The notes: a model not told the origin generated them from the letters alone. A stretch of DNA of 64,000 bases from AWTP1-13 sp963797005 (GCA_963797005.1 CAWCOF010000012.1:62001-126000); one strand, 5' to 3'; numbered from the stretch's first letter, positions 1 through 8,870 are shown. Numbers and translations: made by a program.

Positions 1-1
1 C

Positions 2-1012
2 TATCTGATCGGGGGCAATCGCATACGCAGCACGGTGAGCATCGGCATCGTTCCCTACAGCGACGACATCGGCGGGGTCGAAGCGATGATGATGAAGGCC
101 GATCTCGCCCTCTATCGCGCCAAGAACGAAGGGCGGAACCGGTTTCGCTTCCACATGAGCGAGCTAGACGACGAGGTTCGCGAGCGGGTGACGATCGGCG
201 AGGATCTGCGCCTCGCCGTCGAGCGCGACGAGTTCGCCCTCGTCTACCAGCCGCAGGTGGAGCTTGCCTCGGGCCGCATCGTCGGCCTGGAGGCCCTGAT
301 CCGATGGAACCATCCCGCGCGCGGCTTGCTGCTGCCCGCGGCCTTCATTCCGATTGCCGAGACGACCGGCAGCATCCCCGCCATCGGCAAGTGGGTGATC
401 GAGCGGGCTTGCCGGCAGATCGATCAATGGCGAAAACGGCTCCCGCAGGGATCCATGCCGGTCAGCGTGGCCGTGAACCTTTCCGCGGCGCAGTTCAGGC
501 TGGCACCCGCTCTCGACCGCGTGATTGCCGGCAGCCTCGCCAAGTACAATGTCGACCCGAGCCTGCTCGAGCTGGAGCTCACCGAATCCGTCCTGATGGA
601 AACGACGGAGAAGCACAAGGAGGCGTTCGACCGCCTGCGCCGGATCGGTCTGCGGCTGACGATCGACGATTTCGGCACCGGCTATTCTTCGCTCGACTAC
701 CTGCGGTCGTTTCATGTCTCGCGCCTCAAGATCGATCGCAGGTTCGTGACAGAGGTCGCGACGAACCCCGACGATGCCGCGATCGTGCGGGCGACCATCG
801 GCCTGGCACACGCGCTGGGGATCGAAGTGGTGGCGGAAGGGGTGGAGACGGAGGCCCAGCGGCAGTTCCTCTTGGCGGCCGGCTGCACGCTGGCGCAAGG
901 CCACTACTTCGGCGAAGCCTTGTCGGTCGACCGCACCACCGAGCTCCTGCACAAGAGCGGCACGCTTCCGGCCATTCCGGCACCCATTCGGCAATCGGCG
1001 CCAGCACCTTGA
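2..1012 (+). CDS. GGDEF-EAL cyclic-di-GMP protein, C-terminal part
   Basis: The gene enters from the left edge, so its N-terminus is missing. The first ~45 codons are the end of a GGDEF domain (SIGIVPY, then ADLALYRAKNEGRN). From about residue 60 there is a full EAL phosphodiesterase domain: EALIRW, NLSAAQF, ELTES, DDFGTGYSS, KIDRRF, AEGVET and QGHYF are all present. These cover the usual metal- and substrate-binding residues, so the domain is probably active in hydrolysing cyclic di-GMP. Whether the GGDEF half is catalytic cannot be judged because its signature motif lies outside the window. Any N-terminal sensor is also outside. Confidence 0.93.
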   Translation, partial: YLIGGNRIRSTVSIGIVPYSDDIGGVEAMMMKADLALYRAKNEGRNRFRFHMSELDDEVRERVTIGEDLRLAVERDEFALVYQPQVELASGRIVGLEALIRWNHPARGLLLPAAFIPIAETTGSIPAIGKWVIERACRQIDQWRKRLPQGSMPVSVAVNLSAAQFRLAPALDRVIAGSLAKYNVDPSLLELELTESVLMETTEKHKEAFDRLRRIGLRLTIDDFGTGYSSLDYLRSFHVSRLKIDRRFVTEVATNPDDAAIVRATIGLAHALGIEVVAEGVETEAQRQFLLAAGCTLAQGHYFGEALSVDRTTELLHKSGTLPAIPAPIRQSAPAP

Positions 1013-1111
1013 TCGAGCCGACCGTCCTTTGACCGGCGTCAAAGCCGGAGGCTGGCGCTGGTGGTTTGATTGCCCGGAAGCGCGGACGTGCCCAATCAGG
1101 AGCAAGAAGAT

Positions 1112-1624
1112 ATGAGATCCGAGCGGACATGGATCGTGATCGCCGACGGCGCGCACGCGCGCGTGCTTGAGCATTTGGCCGGCGCTACCAAGCTAGCACC
1201 GGTCAAGGGCTTAACGTTCGACGTCGACCTGCCGCCGACGCATGAGATCGTCAGCGACCGACCGGGCCGCACCTTCGAATCGAAGGGCAATGCCCGCCAC
1301 GCCAAGACAGGACGCAGCGACCCTCACCGGGAGTTGAAGCGGGGGCTCGCAAAGGAGCTGGCAGGCGCGCTCAAGTCCAACCTTGCCACGAAGCGCTACG
1401 AGCACCTGGTGCTGGTGGCGCCCCCGACAACGCTGGGCGACCTGCGCGAGGCCCTGACGAAGGGCGTTCGGGCGCGCGTTGCCGCGGAACTCGCGCAAGA
1501 CCTCGTCAAGACGCCGCAGAGCCAGCTGCTCCGGCATCTGCGCGACGTGCTGCCGGCGAAAGCAGCACGCCCGCCGATAGGGCGGCAGCGGACCGCCGCG
1601 CCCAGGGGCGCCACGAAGAAATAG
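1112..1624 (+). CDS. host attachment family protein
   Basis: 170-residue soluble protein of the Host_attach family (named for Agrobacterium attachment-to-host proteins). It opens with WIVIADGAHARVLE, has the central segment around RSDPHRELKRGLAKEL, and continues with HLVLVAPPTTLGDLR and a C-terminal helix ending in LLRHLRDVLP. The basic tail is rich in Arg, Ala and Pro. The ATG at 1112 is chosen because AGGAG sits 8 bases upstream; a longer reading starting near 1070 has no such site. The biochemical role of the family is not established. It lies between the EAL gene and a convergent cytochrome gene. Confidence 0.85.
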   Translation: MRSERTWIVIADGAHARVLEHLAGATKLAPVKGLTFDVDLPPTHEIVSDRPGRTFESKGNARHAKTGRSDPHRELKRGLAKELAGALKSNLATKRYEHLVLVAPPTTLGDLREALTKGVRARVAAELAQDLVKTPQSQLLRHLRDVLPAKAARPPIGRQRTAAPRGATKK

Positions 1625-1637
1625 GCGAAGCGCAGTC

Positions 1638-2006
1638 CTATTGCGCGGGCTTCAGGCTGAGAATGTAGGCGACGACGTCGCGAATCTCCGCGACGGTCAG
1701 CTGCGTGTTCGGCATGGCAGGGTGCGGCACGATGATTCGCCCCGCGAGATGTTCGGCCGTCACGTCCTTTTTGCGCGCGATGGCTGCGAACGTCGGCACA
1801 TCGGGGTTGACCGTTCCCGCAGAATTGGGCGAGACGATGTGGCAGACGGTGCAGACCCGCTCCGCCAGCTCGTGCCCCCGCTTGGCATCCCCCCTGTTCA
1901 TCTGCGCCGAGGCCGGGCCCGCAATCGCGATCCCGCCGACCGCCATGACTGCAATTGCCACCCCCGCGATGGACCTGTTCGACCACCTCTGCGTCAACAC
2001 CTTCAT
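1638..2006 (-). CDS. c-type cytochrome, small periplasmic
   Basis: 122-residue monohaem cytochrome c. The N-terminus is a signal peptide (hydrophobic stretch AGVAIAVMAVGGIAIAG, cleavage near ASAQ). The haem motif CTVCH lies at about residues 50-54. The likely axial methionine is in HPAMPNT at about residues 95-101. The family carries electrons in the periplasm; the partner is not evident from neighbours. The start MKVLTQ is preferred because it places the signal peptide at the N-terminus; an upstream in-frame start would add 12 residues. It converges on the host attachment gene, with 13 bases between the two stops. Confidence 0.88.
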   Translation of the reverse strand: MKVLTQRWSNRSIAGVAIAVMAVGGIAIAGPASAQMNRGDAKRGHELAERVCTVCHIVSPNSAGTVNPDVPTFAAIARKKDVTAEHLAGRIIVPHPAMPNTQLTVAEIRDVVAYILSLKPAQ

Positions 2007-2208
2007 CTGACGACCTCCGGTACGATTTGCGCGGTGCCTCACGTGAGCGTGATCGATGCCGCATCCACCACGCGCGATAGGGCCACAAAAGCAGCCCTTT
2101 GCATTGCGTCAAGTCAACCTGGGAGGCGAATGGCCGCGATTCCCCTGCTGAGCTGTTGCCTTTTGATGGAGATCAAGGGCATTCACAGGACGCGCGTATC
2201 ATCAATGG

Positions 2209-3384
2209 GTGGCCCACCGGGCCAAGCCCCCGAAAACCGAGGACGCCTTGACCGAGACGCCTCATCTGACCGGCACCGTGCGCGACGGACGCCTGGAGCT
2301 GGCCGCGGCGGGCGCGTGGACCGCGGGGCACGCCAGCGAGCTCGAGCTGCTGGTCGAAAATGTCGCCCGCCAGTCCATGTCCGCCGAGAGTGCGACCATC
2401 AATATGCGCGAGGTCGCCGCCTTCGACACCTATGGCGCCTGGCTGCTCGAGCGGCTGGGGCGCGCCTGGCAGGCGCAGGGGCGGGAAATGCACGTACTCG
2501 AGCTGCCGAAGCGGTATGAGGGCGTGCTGGCTGAGATGCACGCCACCAATCGCAAGGCTGAGCCGAAGCCGGCAGGCGCGAACAGGGTCGTGCGCGCGCT
2601 GGAGACCACGGGGCGGACCGTGGCCGGCCTGGGACGCGATCTCGTCGTATTCCTCAACATGCTCGGTGCGCTGGGCGAGGCCCTGATCAAGGTGCTGCGG
2701 CGGCCGCGGACCTTTCGCCTCACCTCGGCCGTACATCACCTCGACCGCGTGGCCTGGCAGGCGGTGCCGATCATCCTGCTCATCACTTTCCTGATCGGCG
2801 GGATCATCGCGCAGCAGGGGTTCTTCCACTTCCGCAAGTTCGGCGCCGACGAATACGTGGTCGATATGGTCGGCATCCTGGTGCTGCGCGAGATCGGCGT
2901 GCTGATCGTGGCCATCATGGTTGCCGGCCGGTCGGGCAGCTCCTACACCGCCGAGCTCGGCTCCATGAAGATGCGCGAGGAGATCGATGCCCTGCGCACC
3001 ATGGGGGTCGATCCCGTCGAGATCCTTCTGCTGCCGCGCGTCATCGCCCTGGTGCTGGCCTTGCCGCTGCTGACGTTCCTGGGCTCGATGGCGGCGCTCT
3101 ACGGCGGCGGGCTGGTTGCCTGGGCCTATGGTGGCATGGCCCCGGAGATCTTCATTTCGCGTCTCAGGGAGGCGATCTCGATCGACCACTTCCAGGTGGG
3201 CATGATCAAGGCGCCCTTCATGGCGCTGGCAATCGGCGTCGTGGCGTGCTCGGAGGGTCTGAAAGTCGAGGGCAGCGCCAAGTCGCTGGGGCTGCAGACG
3301 ACCGCCTCTGTCGTCAAATCGATCTTCCTGGTGATCGTGCTCGATGGCCTGTTCGCCATATTCTTTGCCTCGATCGGAATGTGA
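2209..3384 (+). CDS. mlaE: MlaE-family ABC permease with N-terminal STAS domain
   Basis: Inner-membrane permease of an Mla-type phospholipid transporter. Residues ~15-110 form a STAS-like domain (DTYGAWLLERLG in the anti-sigma-antagonist fold position). From ~170 comes the MlaE core: an amphipathic helix, then helices including IILLITFLIGGIIAQQGF, the conserved loop GRSGSSYTAELGSMKMREEIDALRTMG split by a membrane turn, and a last helix SIFLVIVLDGLFAIFF. STAS-MlaE fusions are common in alphaproteobacteria. The start is uncertain: GTG at 2209, or TTG at 2248 with GAGGA just upstream. It begins an operon, mlaF following after 8 bases. Confidence 0.92.
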   Translation: MAHRAKPPKTEDALTETPHLTGTVRDGRLELAAAGAWTAGHASELELLVENVARQSMSAESATINMREVAAFDTYGAWLLERLGRAWQAQGREMHVLELPKRYEGVLAEMHATNRKAEPKPAGANRVVRALETTGRTVAGLGRDLVVFLNMLGALGEALIKVLRRPRTFRLTSAVHHLDRVAWQAVPIILLITFLIGGIIAQQGFFHFRKFGADEYVVDMVGILVLREIGVLIVAIMVAGRSGSSYTAELGSMKMREEIDALRTMGVDPVEILLLPRVIALVLALPLLTFLGSMAALYGGGLVAWAYGGMAPEIFISRLREAISIDHFQVGMIKAPFMALAIGVVACSEGLKVEGSAKSLGLQTTASVVKSIFLVIVLDGLFAIFFASIGM

Positions 3385-3392
3385 GCACAGCC

Positions 3393-4184
3393 ATGGCTAC
3401 CCCCCTCCCAGGCCCGGCGATCCGCGTGCGCGACCTCGTGGTCGGCTTCGGCGATCACATCGTGCTCGACCATCTCTCTCTCGACGTCGAGCGCGGCGAG
3501 ATCCTGGGTTTCGTCGGCGGCTCGGGCAGCGGCAAATCCGTCCTGCTCAGAACCATCATCGGGCTGCTGCCGAAGCGCCAGGGCTCCATCGAGGTGCTGG
3601 GCGTCGACATGGACAAGGCCGCCGACCGGCAACGCCACGCCATCGAGCGGCGCTGGGGCGTGCTGTTCCAGCAAGGCGCGCTGTTCTCGTCGCTGACGGC
3701 GCTGCAGAACGTGCAGTTTCCAATGCGTGAGTATCTGGATCTCTCCGACAGGCTGCTCAAAGAGATGGCGCTGGCGAAGCTCGAGATGGTCGGCCTCGAC
3801 GCGGGCGACGGCGACAAGCTTCCCGCCGAGCTCTCCGGCGGCATGACCAAGCGCGTGGCGCTCGCCCGCGCGCTCGCCCTCGACCCGGAGATCGTGTTTC
3901 TGGACGAGCCGACGTCGGGGCTGGACCCGATCGCGGCGGGAGATTTCGACGAGCTGATCAAGACGCTGCAGCAAACGCTCGGGCTCACGGTGTTCATGGT
4001 CACGCACGATCTGGAGAGCCTCAACGCGGTGTGCGACCGCGTCGCCGCGCTGGCCGACGGCCGGGTGATCGCCGCCGGACCGATGGCGGAGATGCTGCGC
4101 TCGCAGCATCCGTGGATGAACGCATACTTCCAAGGCAAACGCGCCCACGTCCTGGTGCGCGAACCGTCTCGTTTGGGGGCCTGA
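3393..4184 (+). CDS. mlaF: MlaF-family ABC transporter ATPase
   Basis: 263-residue ATPase that energises the Mla-type lipid transporter. Walker A is GGSGSGKSV near residues 45-53. The Q-loop is in LFQQGALFSSLTALQN, the ABC signature is LSGGMTKRVALARAL, Walker B is EIVFLDEPTSGLDP, and the H-loop is VTHDLESL. The LSGGM variant of the signature is usual in MlaF. ATG at 3393 follows the permease by 8 bases, and the MCE gene starts 3 bases after its stop, so the three genes are almost certainly cotranscribed. Confidence 0.94.
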   Translation: MATPLPGPAIRVRDLVVGFGDHIVLDHLSLDVERGEILGFVGGSGSGKSVLLRTIIGLLPKRQGSIEVLGVDMDKAADRQRHAIERRWGVLFQQGALFSSLTALQNVQFPMREYLDLSDRLLKEMALAKLEMVGLDAGDGDKLPAELSGGMTKRVALARALALDPEIVFLDEPTSGLDPIAAGDFDELIKTLQQTLGLTVFMVTHDLESLNAVCDRVAALADGRVIAAGPMAEMLRSQHPWMNAYFQGKRAHVLVREPSRLGA

Positions 4185-4187
4185 CCG

Positions 4188-5336
4188 ATGGAAATCCGGG
4201 CACGCTACGTCCAGATCGGACTTTTCACGCTCGCCGTGCTGGTAGCAGGCTTTGCCTTCGTCTACTGGCTCAACAATGCCGGAGGGCTGCGCCAGCGCGT
4301 CGTCTATCGCGTGCATTTCGAAAGCCCCGTATCGGGCCTGCTCCGAGGGTCGGCGGTGCTGTTCAACGGCATCCGCGTCGGCGAAGTGACGGGCCTCGAG
4401 CTCAACGCGGACAAGCCGCGCCAGGTCGAGGCGATGATCGCCGTCGACCGGGATACGCCGATGCGTGTCGATACGGCCGTGGGCATCGACTTCCAGGGCC
4501 TGACCGGATCGCCCGTGATTGCGCTGACGGGAGGCACGTCGACCTCGCCGCTTGCCGCCGCCAACGGCGAGCCTGCCGTCCTCGTCGCCGATCCGGCCGC
4601 GGGCCAGAGCATGTCCCAGGCCGCACGCGACGTGCTCCACCGCATGGACAATGTGCTCGAGGAGAACGCCAAGCCGCTGCGCAACATGATCGGCAACCTC
4701 GAGACGTTCTCCGGCGCCCTTTCGCGCAACTCCGACAAGCTCGACGGGATCGTCGCCGGCCTGGAGCGGCTGACCGGGGGAGGCAAAGGCCGCACGCAGG
4801 GCTACGACCTGACCGTCCCACGCATCCCGCCCGGATCGGCGGCTGCCGTGACGGCGCAGCTGGTGGTGCCGGACCCGGTCGCCGCCGCCACGCTCGATAC
4901 GGATCGGATCCAGAGGAAGGGCGCGGACGGCGCCACCTCGGCCTTCCCCGAGGCGCAATGGAGCGACACGCTTTCCAAGCTCGTGCAGATAAAGATCATC
5001 CGCACCCTCGAGGATGCGCGCCTCCTGGCCGGCGTCGGCCGCCCGATGGATGGGCTCAACGCCAACTTTCAGCTCCTGCTCGACATCCGGACCTTCCAGA
5101 TGCAGACAACCACGGGCGTCGTGGAGCTCGCCGGCAAGATCATCGACAAGGACGGCCGCATCCTCACCGTGCGCGTCTTCCGGGCCACGGCACCGGCCGC
5201 GGCGGACACCGTGCAAGCAGCCGTTGCCGCGCTCGACCGGGCCTTCGGTCAGGTCACAGGCGAGCTGGTGCCCTGGGCGGTGCAAGCGATCGGCGCACCG
5301 CCGGCCCCCAAGCCGGACAAGGCAACCAAGCAATAG
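4188..5336 (+). CDS. mlaD: MCE (MlaD-type) protein fused to PqiC-like domain
   Basis: 382-residue substrate-binding component of the Mla-type system. A single N-terminal membrane helix (IGLFTLAVLVAGFAFVYWL) is followed by an MCE domain at ~40-115 (SGLLRGSAVLFNGIRVGEV, then VGIDFQGLTGSPVIAL). A helical segment follows at ~140-195. The last ~180 residues, from LTVPRIPP onward, resemble the ABC-type transport auxiliary lipoprotein PqiC, normally a separate outer-membrane lipoprotein. Here there is no lipobox, and the domain is tied to the inner membrane through the MCE helix. It is the last gene of the operon and converges on a leftward gene 50 bases away. The fusion reading is by similarity in memory and is less sure than the MCE assignment. 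Confidence 0.85.
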   Translation: MEIRARYVQIGLFTLAVLVAGFAFVYWLNNAGGLRQRVVYRVHFESPVSGLLRGSAVLFNGIRVGEVTGLELNADKPRQVEAMIAVDRDTPMRVDTAVGIDFQGLTGSPVIALTGGTSTSPLAAANGEPAVLVADPAAGQSMSQAARDVLHRMDNVLEENAKPLRNMIGNLETFSGALSRNSDKLDGIVAGLERLTGGGKGRTQGYDLTVPRIPPGSAAAVTAQLVVPDPVAAATLDTDRIQRKGADGATSAFPEAQWSDTLSKLVQIKIIRTLEDARLLAGVGRPMDGLNANFQLLLDIRTFQMQTTTGVVELAGKIIDKDGRILTVRVFRATAPAAADTVQAAVAALDRAFGQVTGELVPWAVQAIGAPPAPKPDKATKQ

Positions 5337-5386
5337 TTGCGGGGTCTACCTGCGCGTCACGCGCACCGGTCGCGGGATAGCGCGTT

Positions 5387-5818
5387 TCAATGGCCCTGCG
5401 GCGACGGCGGCGCAGCGGCATCCGTCATCACCGCCTCGCTGCGCTGGGCATCGTAGTGCTTGGCGGCTGCGAGGATCCCCTCGATCAGCTCGGTGCGCGA
5501 CGCCTTCGGCCTCGATGCGCCACCCGACAGCAGCAGCCCCGAGGCGCTGGCGATGGAGCGCAGCTGATCCGACGCCCTTACCTGCTCCAGCCTGCCGCGC
5601 AGAGCGGCCTCGCCATGCGACCGCAAAACATTGACGGCGTGGAAGCCGGCCGAGTCGTAGGTCCTGCGCGGCGGCACCGCCCGCTTGTCGGGCTTGGGCT
5701 CCGCCGCGTCGCCAAGCGCTTCGACGAGCTGTCTTGCCAACGCGTCGTTCCTCTTCGCCTCGTTGACGATGACGTCGAACAGGCGGCGCAGGACCTCGTG
5801 TGCGGCGGGCTTCGTCAT
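5387..5818 (-). CDS. hypothetical protein, partner of ParA-like ATPase
   Basis: 143-residue protein of no family that I recognise. It is predicted mostly helical, with an N-terminal helical segment (LRRLFDVIVNEAKRNDALAR), a charged middle, and a segment LLLSGGASRPKASRTELIEG that could hold a nucleic-acid- or partner-binding turn. No ParB helix-turn-helix or signal peptide is visible. Its ATG overlaps the stop of the upstream ATPase in an ATGA junction, so the two are translationally coupled. By analogy with other ParA/MinD-like pairs it may be the dedicated partner or cargo adaptor of the ATPase; this is inference from position only. Confidence 0.75.
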   Translation of the reverse strand: MTKPAAHEVLRRLFDVIVNEAKRNDALARQLVEALGDAAEPKPDKRAVPPRRTYDSAGFHAVNVLRSHGEAALRGRLEQVRASDQLRSIASASGLLLSGGASRPKASRTELIEGILAAAKHYDAQRSEAVMTDAAAPPSPQGH

Positions 5819-6678
5819 TCCGCAGCCACCACCATGGGCTGGCTGGTGAGACTCAAGACCGCATCGGCAAGCGCGCTCACGTGCTGCAGCGCCGAGCCGA
5901 ATTTCGATGCGACCGTGCCCGACTCGGGCCGGTGGTCGAGAGCAGAGGCCAAGGGCTGGGTGGCGGGGATCTGCGGCCCCAGCGGCGCATATCTGGTGCT
6001 GACCGCCGTGATGATGCCCTGGGCCCTGCTGTCCTGGCCCGACACGCGATTGGGAACGGTCAGGGACTGAATGCGCCCCATCTCCTTCAGGCGCTGCGCC
6101 AGCCAGCCGACATTGTCCTCGGCCGTCCGATCGGGAATGTAGGGGATGAGCACCAGGTCCGCCGTCCGGAGCGCGCCCCAGACCAGGTGCGAAAGCCCCG
6201 GCGCGCAATCGATGATGACCTGGTCGTAGCCCGCCGCACCGGAGCGCACGATCTCCCCCATGCGGCCTTGCATGTGGTCGAACACGTTGCAGATGTTGTG
6301 GAACCGCGCCTGCTGCGCGATCATCATCAGCGTCTCTTTGTCGTCGAGGTCGTGCGAGCTCGGAATGATGTCGAGCGAGGGCTGCCCGCCGTCCTGGAGG
6401 AGGACGTCGCCGATCTCCCGGGCGATGAACTCCGTCGTGCCGATCGCCTCGGTATTGGCGATCTGGGCCAGAAGCCCCGAGGTCGTGCGGTTGGACTCGC
6501 GCGCTTCGCGCCAGCGCTTGTGCCCCATCATCACGATCGACGTGCTCGCCTGCGCGTCGAGATCGATGAGCAGCACCTTCTGGCGGCGGGCCACCGACAG
6601 GCCGTAGGCCAGCATCATCGTGATTGTCGTCTTGCCCACGCCGCCACGACGATTGGAAACGGCGATGATTTTCGTCAC
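5815..6678 (-). CDS. ParA/MinD-family ATPase
   Basis: 287-residue ParA-like ATPase. The deviant Walker A at residues 9-18 reads NRRGGVGKTT: the family's usual signature lysine (KGGVGKT) is arginine at residue 11. Walker A' is LLIDLDAQAS and Walker B is VIIDCAPG. The GTG start at 6678 is chosen because AGGAAG lies 8 bases upstream and the protein then begins MTKIIAVSN, as ParA proteins do. There is no ParB gene or parS-like site nearby, so it is an orphan ATPase that may position some cargo rather than the chromosome. It is coupled to the downstream 143-residue protein. Confidence 0.88.
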   Translation of the reverse strand: MTKIIAVSNRRGGVGKTTITMMLAYGLSVARRQKVLLIDLDAQASTSIVMMGHKRWREARESNRTTSGLLAQIANTEAIGTTEFIAREIGDVLLQDGGQPSLDIIPSSHDLDDKETLMMIAQQARFHNICNVFDHMQGRMGEIVRSGAAGYDQVIIDCAPGLSHLVWGALRTADLVLIPYIPDRTAEDNVGWLAQRLKEMGRIQSLTVPNRVSGQDSRAQGIITAVSTRYAPLGPQIPATQPLASALDHRPESGTVASKFGSALQHVSALADAVLSLTSQPMVVAAE

Positions 6679-7369
6679 GGTACGCTTCCTGCGCTGGTGG
6701 CCCGGTCCTTGGCCCTCAGTCTGACCGGGGTCTGTTGCATCGCTGATACAGCTCCACGCCCGCACGTGGAAGCTGCGGTGGTATAAGCGGGAAATGCCAC
6801 GTAACTAGCCCGTCATCATACGTTCGCACCCTCCCCGCCACCAGACCCGGCCGGGAGCGCGCCCCCAGCAATCAATTTATTGAGAATAATGGCAAAACGT
6901 CGGCCGGAAAAGCGCGGCAGATGCGGCGTAGACGCCGCGACGGCGACGCGTTGGCACCGGCCGGCCGCGCCTCGCCTTGCTACTCGTCTGTCAAGGCGCA
7001 GATTTTTTCACGCGCGGATCAATCGATTTGCGCGTGGTCGATGCCAGCCGGCCATAGCGGTCGACCCACTCTGCGTTGCGGACGACAGCCGCCAAGGCAG
7101 TACGGCCAGCAGCACCGGCGGTTGGAACTACGGTCCCCGAGAGCGTCCGCACCTGGTCAGGTTCGTGCCGCCCTCGCGCAGCAACGAGACCGCAATCTGC
7201 CTCGCGGCGCCGACGCGCGAGAGAGATTTACGTGGGTGCCATTGCGGAGCGTTTTCGAAGGCATATGGATGGGCTCTGCAACCCCCAGATTGTTAAGGAA
7301 AATACCGTGTTTCGCATGCATTCGGAGGGGTCCCGGGCGTAAACATTCCCTTATCGGGAGGGCCACCAA
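6679..7369. other. long stretch without a recognised gene
   Basis: About 690 bases between the leftward ParA-like gene and a small rightward gene. Short open frames exist on both strands, but their translations are Arg-rich and show no domain, and none has a convincing ribosome site. A short AT-rich patch near 6870-6890 (CAATTTATTGAGAATAATGG) could belong to a promoter. No RNA gene or repeat was recognised. Confidence 0.4.
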
Positions 7370-7621
7370 ATGAGTGCGATTTACGCCTGCAATTCCACGC
7401 GCGAGAGGCATCGAGGGAAGGTCGGAACAGCCGTCTGCTTCGTCCTCGACAGCGCCTTTGCAAACCACACCATCCGCACGTTCCTGCGCGACCAGGGGCC
7501 GGGGGCGGTCGCCCATAGCATTTCGGCGGAGGAGGCATGGCGGCTCATGGAAGTCGAGCACGATGCCCAGAGCGACGCCGGCAGCGACGTACCTTCAAAG
7601 GGCGACGACGCTGTCCGCTGA
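7370..7621 (+). CDS. small hypothetical protein (83 aa)
   Basis: Short gene with a good ribosome site (GGGAGGG about 8 bases before ATG). The product has a basic N-terminus, a hydrophobic strand (GTAVCFVLDSAFANHTIRTF) and an acidic C-terminus (EVEHDAQSDAGSD). The start of the hydrophobic part faintly resembles the first strand and helix of a receiver domain, but it is far too short to be one. No family is recognised. It stands alone, followed by a leftward gene. It is retained because of the ribosome site and the balanced amino-acid composition. Confidence 0.5.
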   Translation: MSAIYACNSTRERHRGKVGTAVCFVLDSAFANHTIRTFLRDQGPGAVAHSISAEEAWRLMEVEHDAQSDAGSDVPSKGDDAVR

Positions 7622-7745
7622 GCGTTGATCGCCGGCACCCGCACGCCAATTGGTTAACACCGGACCGGATCAGGGCCCCTGCCGGGGGTCCGGGTCCGGC
7701 AAACGGCTGCGGTATTTCGGGATTCAGAGAGGCGGAAGCAGGTCC

Positions 7746-8519
7746 CTATCGGGCGGCCACGCCGTCGATCCGGCAATGGATCAGGCGTGGATGCGGCCAG
7801 CGGCTCGCCAGCGTGGCCTGGTACCCGGCGGGCGCATCGATCGCCTGCGTATGCCAGGTATCCGCCCTCAAATCGGAGGCGCCCGTGCGGACGATGCCGT
7901 CCACCGCAACTGTTGAAAAGCTGGGCGGATCGGTATCGAGCGCGGTGCCGATCGCCTTGAGATAGGCCTCCTTGCGGGTCCAGATCTCGAAGAACGTCTC
8001 GCGCGCCGCAAGGCCGCCCACGTCCCGCAGAACCTGCAGCTCGGAGGGGTGAAAGCAGGTCTGTGCGATCGCCTGCCAGTCGCAGTCTGCGTACAGGCAC
8101 TCGATGTCGATGCCAATGGGCGCCGTGGAGACAGCGACGGCAATCCGGTCACCGCTGTGGGAGACGCTGAAATGCAGCCCCCATGGGTTGTCGAGCAGAC
8201 GCGGATGCGTACCGACGCGTTCCTCGAACGCGCAGCTCTCGGGCCAGGCGCCGGTAAGCCGGGACAGCGTCAGGCGGAGCAGCGCACGCGCCTTGACGAC
8301 CTGCCGTCGATAATCGTTGCACGTGATGCGCTGAGCCCGCTCGAGCTCGGCCGGGTTCAGCAGCTCGAGCGCGCGCGCGAGGGGGATTTCTTCAAGGCTG
8401 GCGACCGACAGCGCGACATCGGCTGCTTGGAGCGGTTGCCGCCCGGCGCGCGGTGACACGACTTGCGATGCGATCTCGACCATACCGGCCGGCGAGACCA
8501 ACTCTGTTACGCCCAACAC
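7746..8519 (-). CDS. 4'-phosphopantetheinyl transferase (Sfp/AcpS superfamily)
   Basis: 257-residue Sfp-type enzyme that moves 4'-phosphopantetheine from CoA to a serine on carrier proteins. The superfamily motifs are present: HFSVSHSGDRIAVAVS, the magnesium-binding GIDIE, and FFEIWTRKEAYLKA (W-x-x-KE-x-x-x-K). GTG at 8519 is chosen because AGGGA precedes it; an internal ATG 12 codons later lacks a ribosome site. No polyketide or peptide synthetase lies in the window, so the acceptor is unknown. The C-terminus is complete, with a Trp-containing tail. Confidence 0.92.
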   Translation of the reverse strand: MLGVTELVSPAGMVEIASQVVSPRAGRQPLQAADVALSVASLEEIPLARALELLNPAELERAQRITCNDYRRQVVKARALLRLTLSRLTGAWPESCAFEERVGTHPRLLDNPWGLHFSVSHSGDRIAVAVSTAPIGIDIECLYADCDWQAIAQTCFHPSELQVLRDVGGLAARETFFEIWTRKEAYLKAIGTALDTDPPSFSTVAVDGIVRTGASDLRADTWHTQAIDAPAGYQATLASRWPHPRLIHCRIDGVAAR

Positions 8520-8842
8520 GAACTGGCTTTCCCTGCTTGCGGGCCCCCCGGCCCCTCCGCCCCACGGTTAAGAAACCGTTGCCGCGGCCCCAACAATTGC
8601 TCACCGGGTTGGTTAAGGCGCCCGGATCGGTCTGGAGTGCGGCTGACGACCTAGCTTGCAGCAGGTGTGCCATGTCGGGCTGCGCATTAAGAAATGAGTG
8701 GGAAATGCTAACGCGCGCGGCAGGTCGGCGGGTGCCGCTCGAGAGGCCGCAAGTCAGGGACAGGTGGGTTCTGGGAGAATTAGGTGGGTTCCAGGAGGCT
8801 CTGCGCCGCCCAGGCCGGTGATAATGCGCCAACAAAACAAGT
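8520..8842. other. intergenic stretch, no gene seen
   Basis: About 320 bases between the start of the transferase gene and the terminator of the BcsS-like gene. It contains C-rich tracts and a repeated AGGTGGGTTC near 8762-8792, but no frame with coding character. A promoter for the leftward transferase gene must lie here; no clear -35/-10 pair was identified. Confidence 0.35.
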
Positions 8843-8870
8843 GCAGGCGCACCCTGAGGGGTGCGCCTGC
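8843..8870 (-). terminator. intrinsic terminator after BcsS-like gene
   Basis: A perfect 12-bp stem (GCAGGCGCACCC at 8843-8854 with its complement at 8859-8870) and a TGAG loop. Read on the minus strand it is followed by TTGTTTTGTT. It lies 36 bases past the stop of the BcsS-like gene, so it is a typical rho-independent terminator for that transcript. Confidence 0.85.

Noticed and set aside
3126..5333. Very long open frame (about 735 codons) on the minus strand across the mla genes
   Set aside because: It is antisense to well-identified MlaE/F/D genes; its translation is His-, Arg- and Glu-rich without domains, a known effect of high GC at third positions.
5387..6678. A chromosome or plasmid partition locus (parAB) and replication origin
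   Set aside because: No ParB-like helix-turn-helix protein, no parS palindrome array and no DnaA boxes were found; the partner is unrelated to ParB.
6880..7373. Small plus-strand frames in the 690-base gap
   Set aside because: No ribosome site, Arg-rich translation and overlapping alternatives in all frames; no single one stands out.
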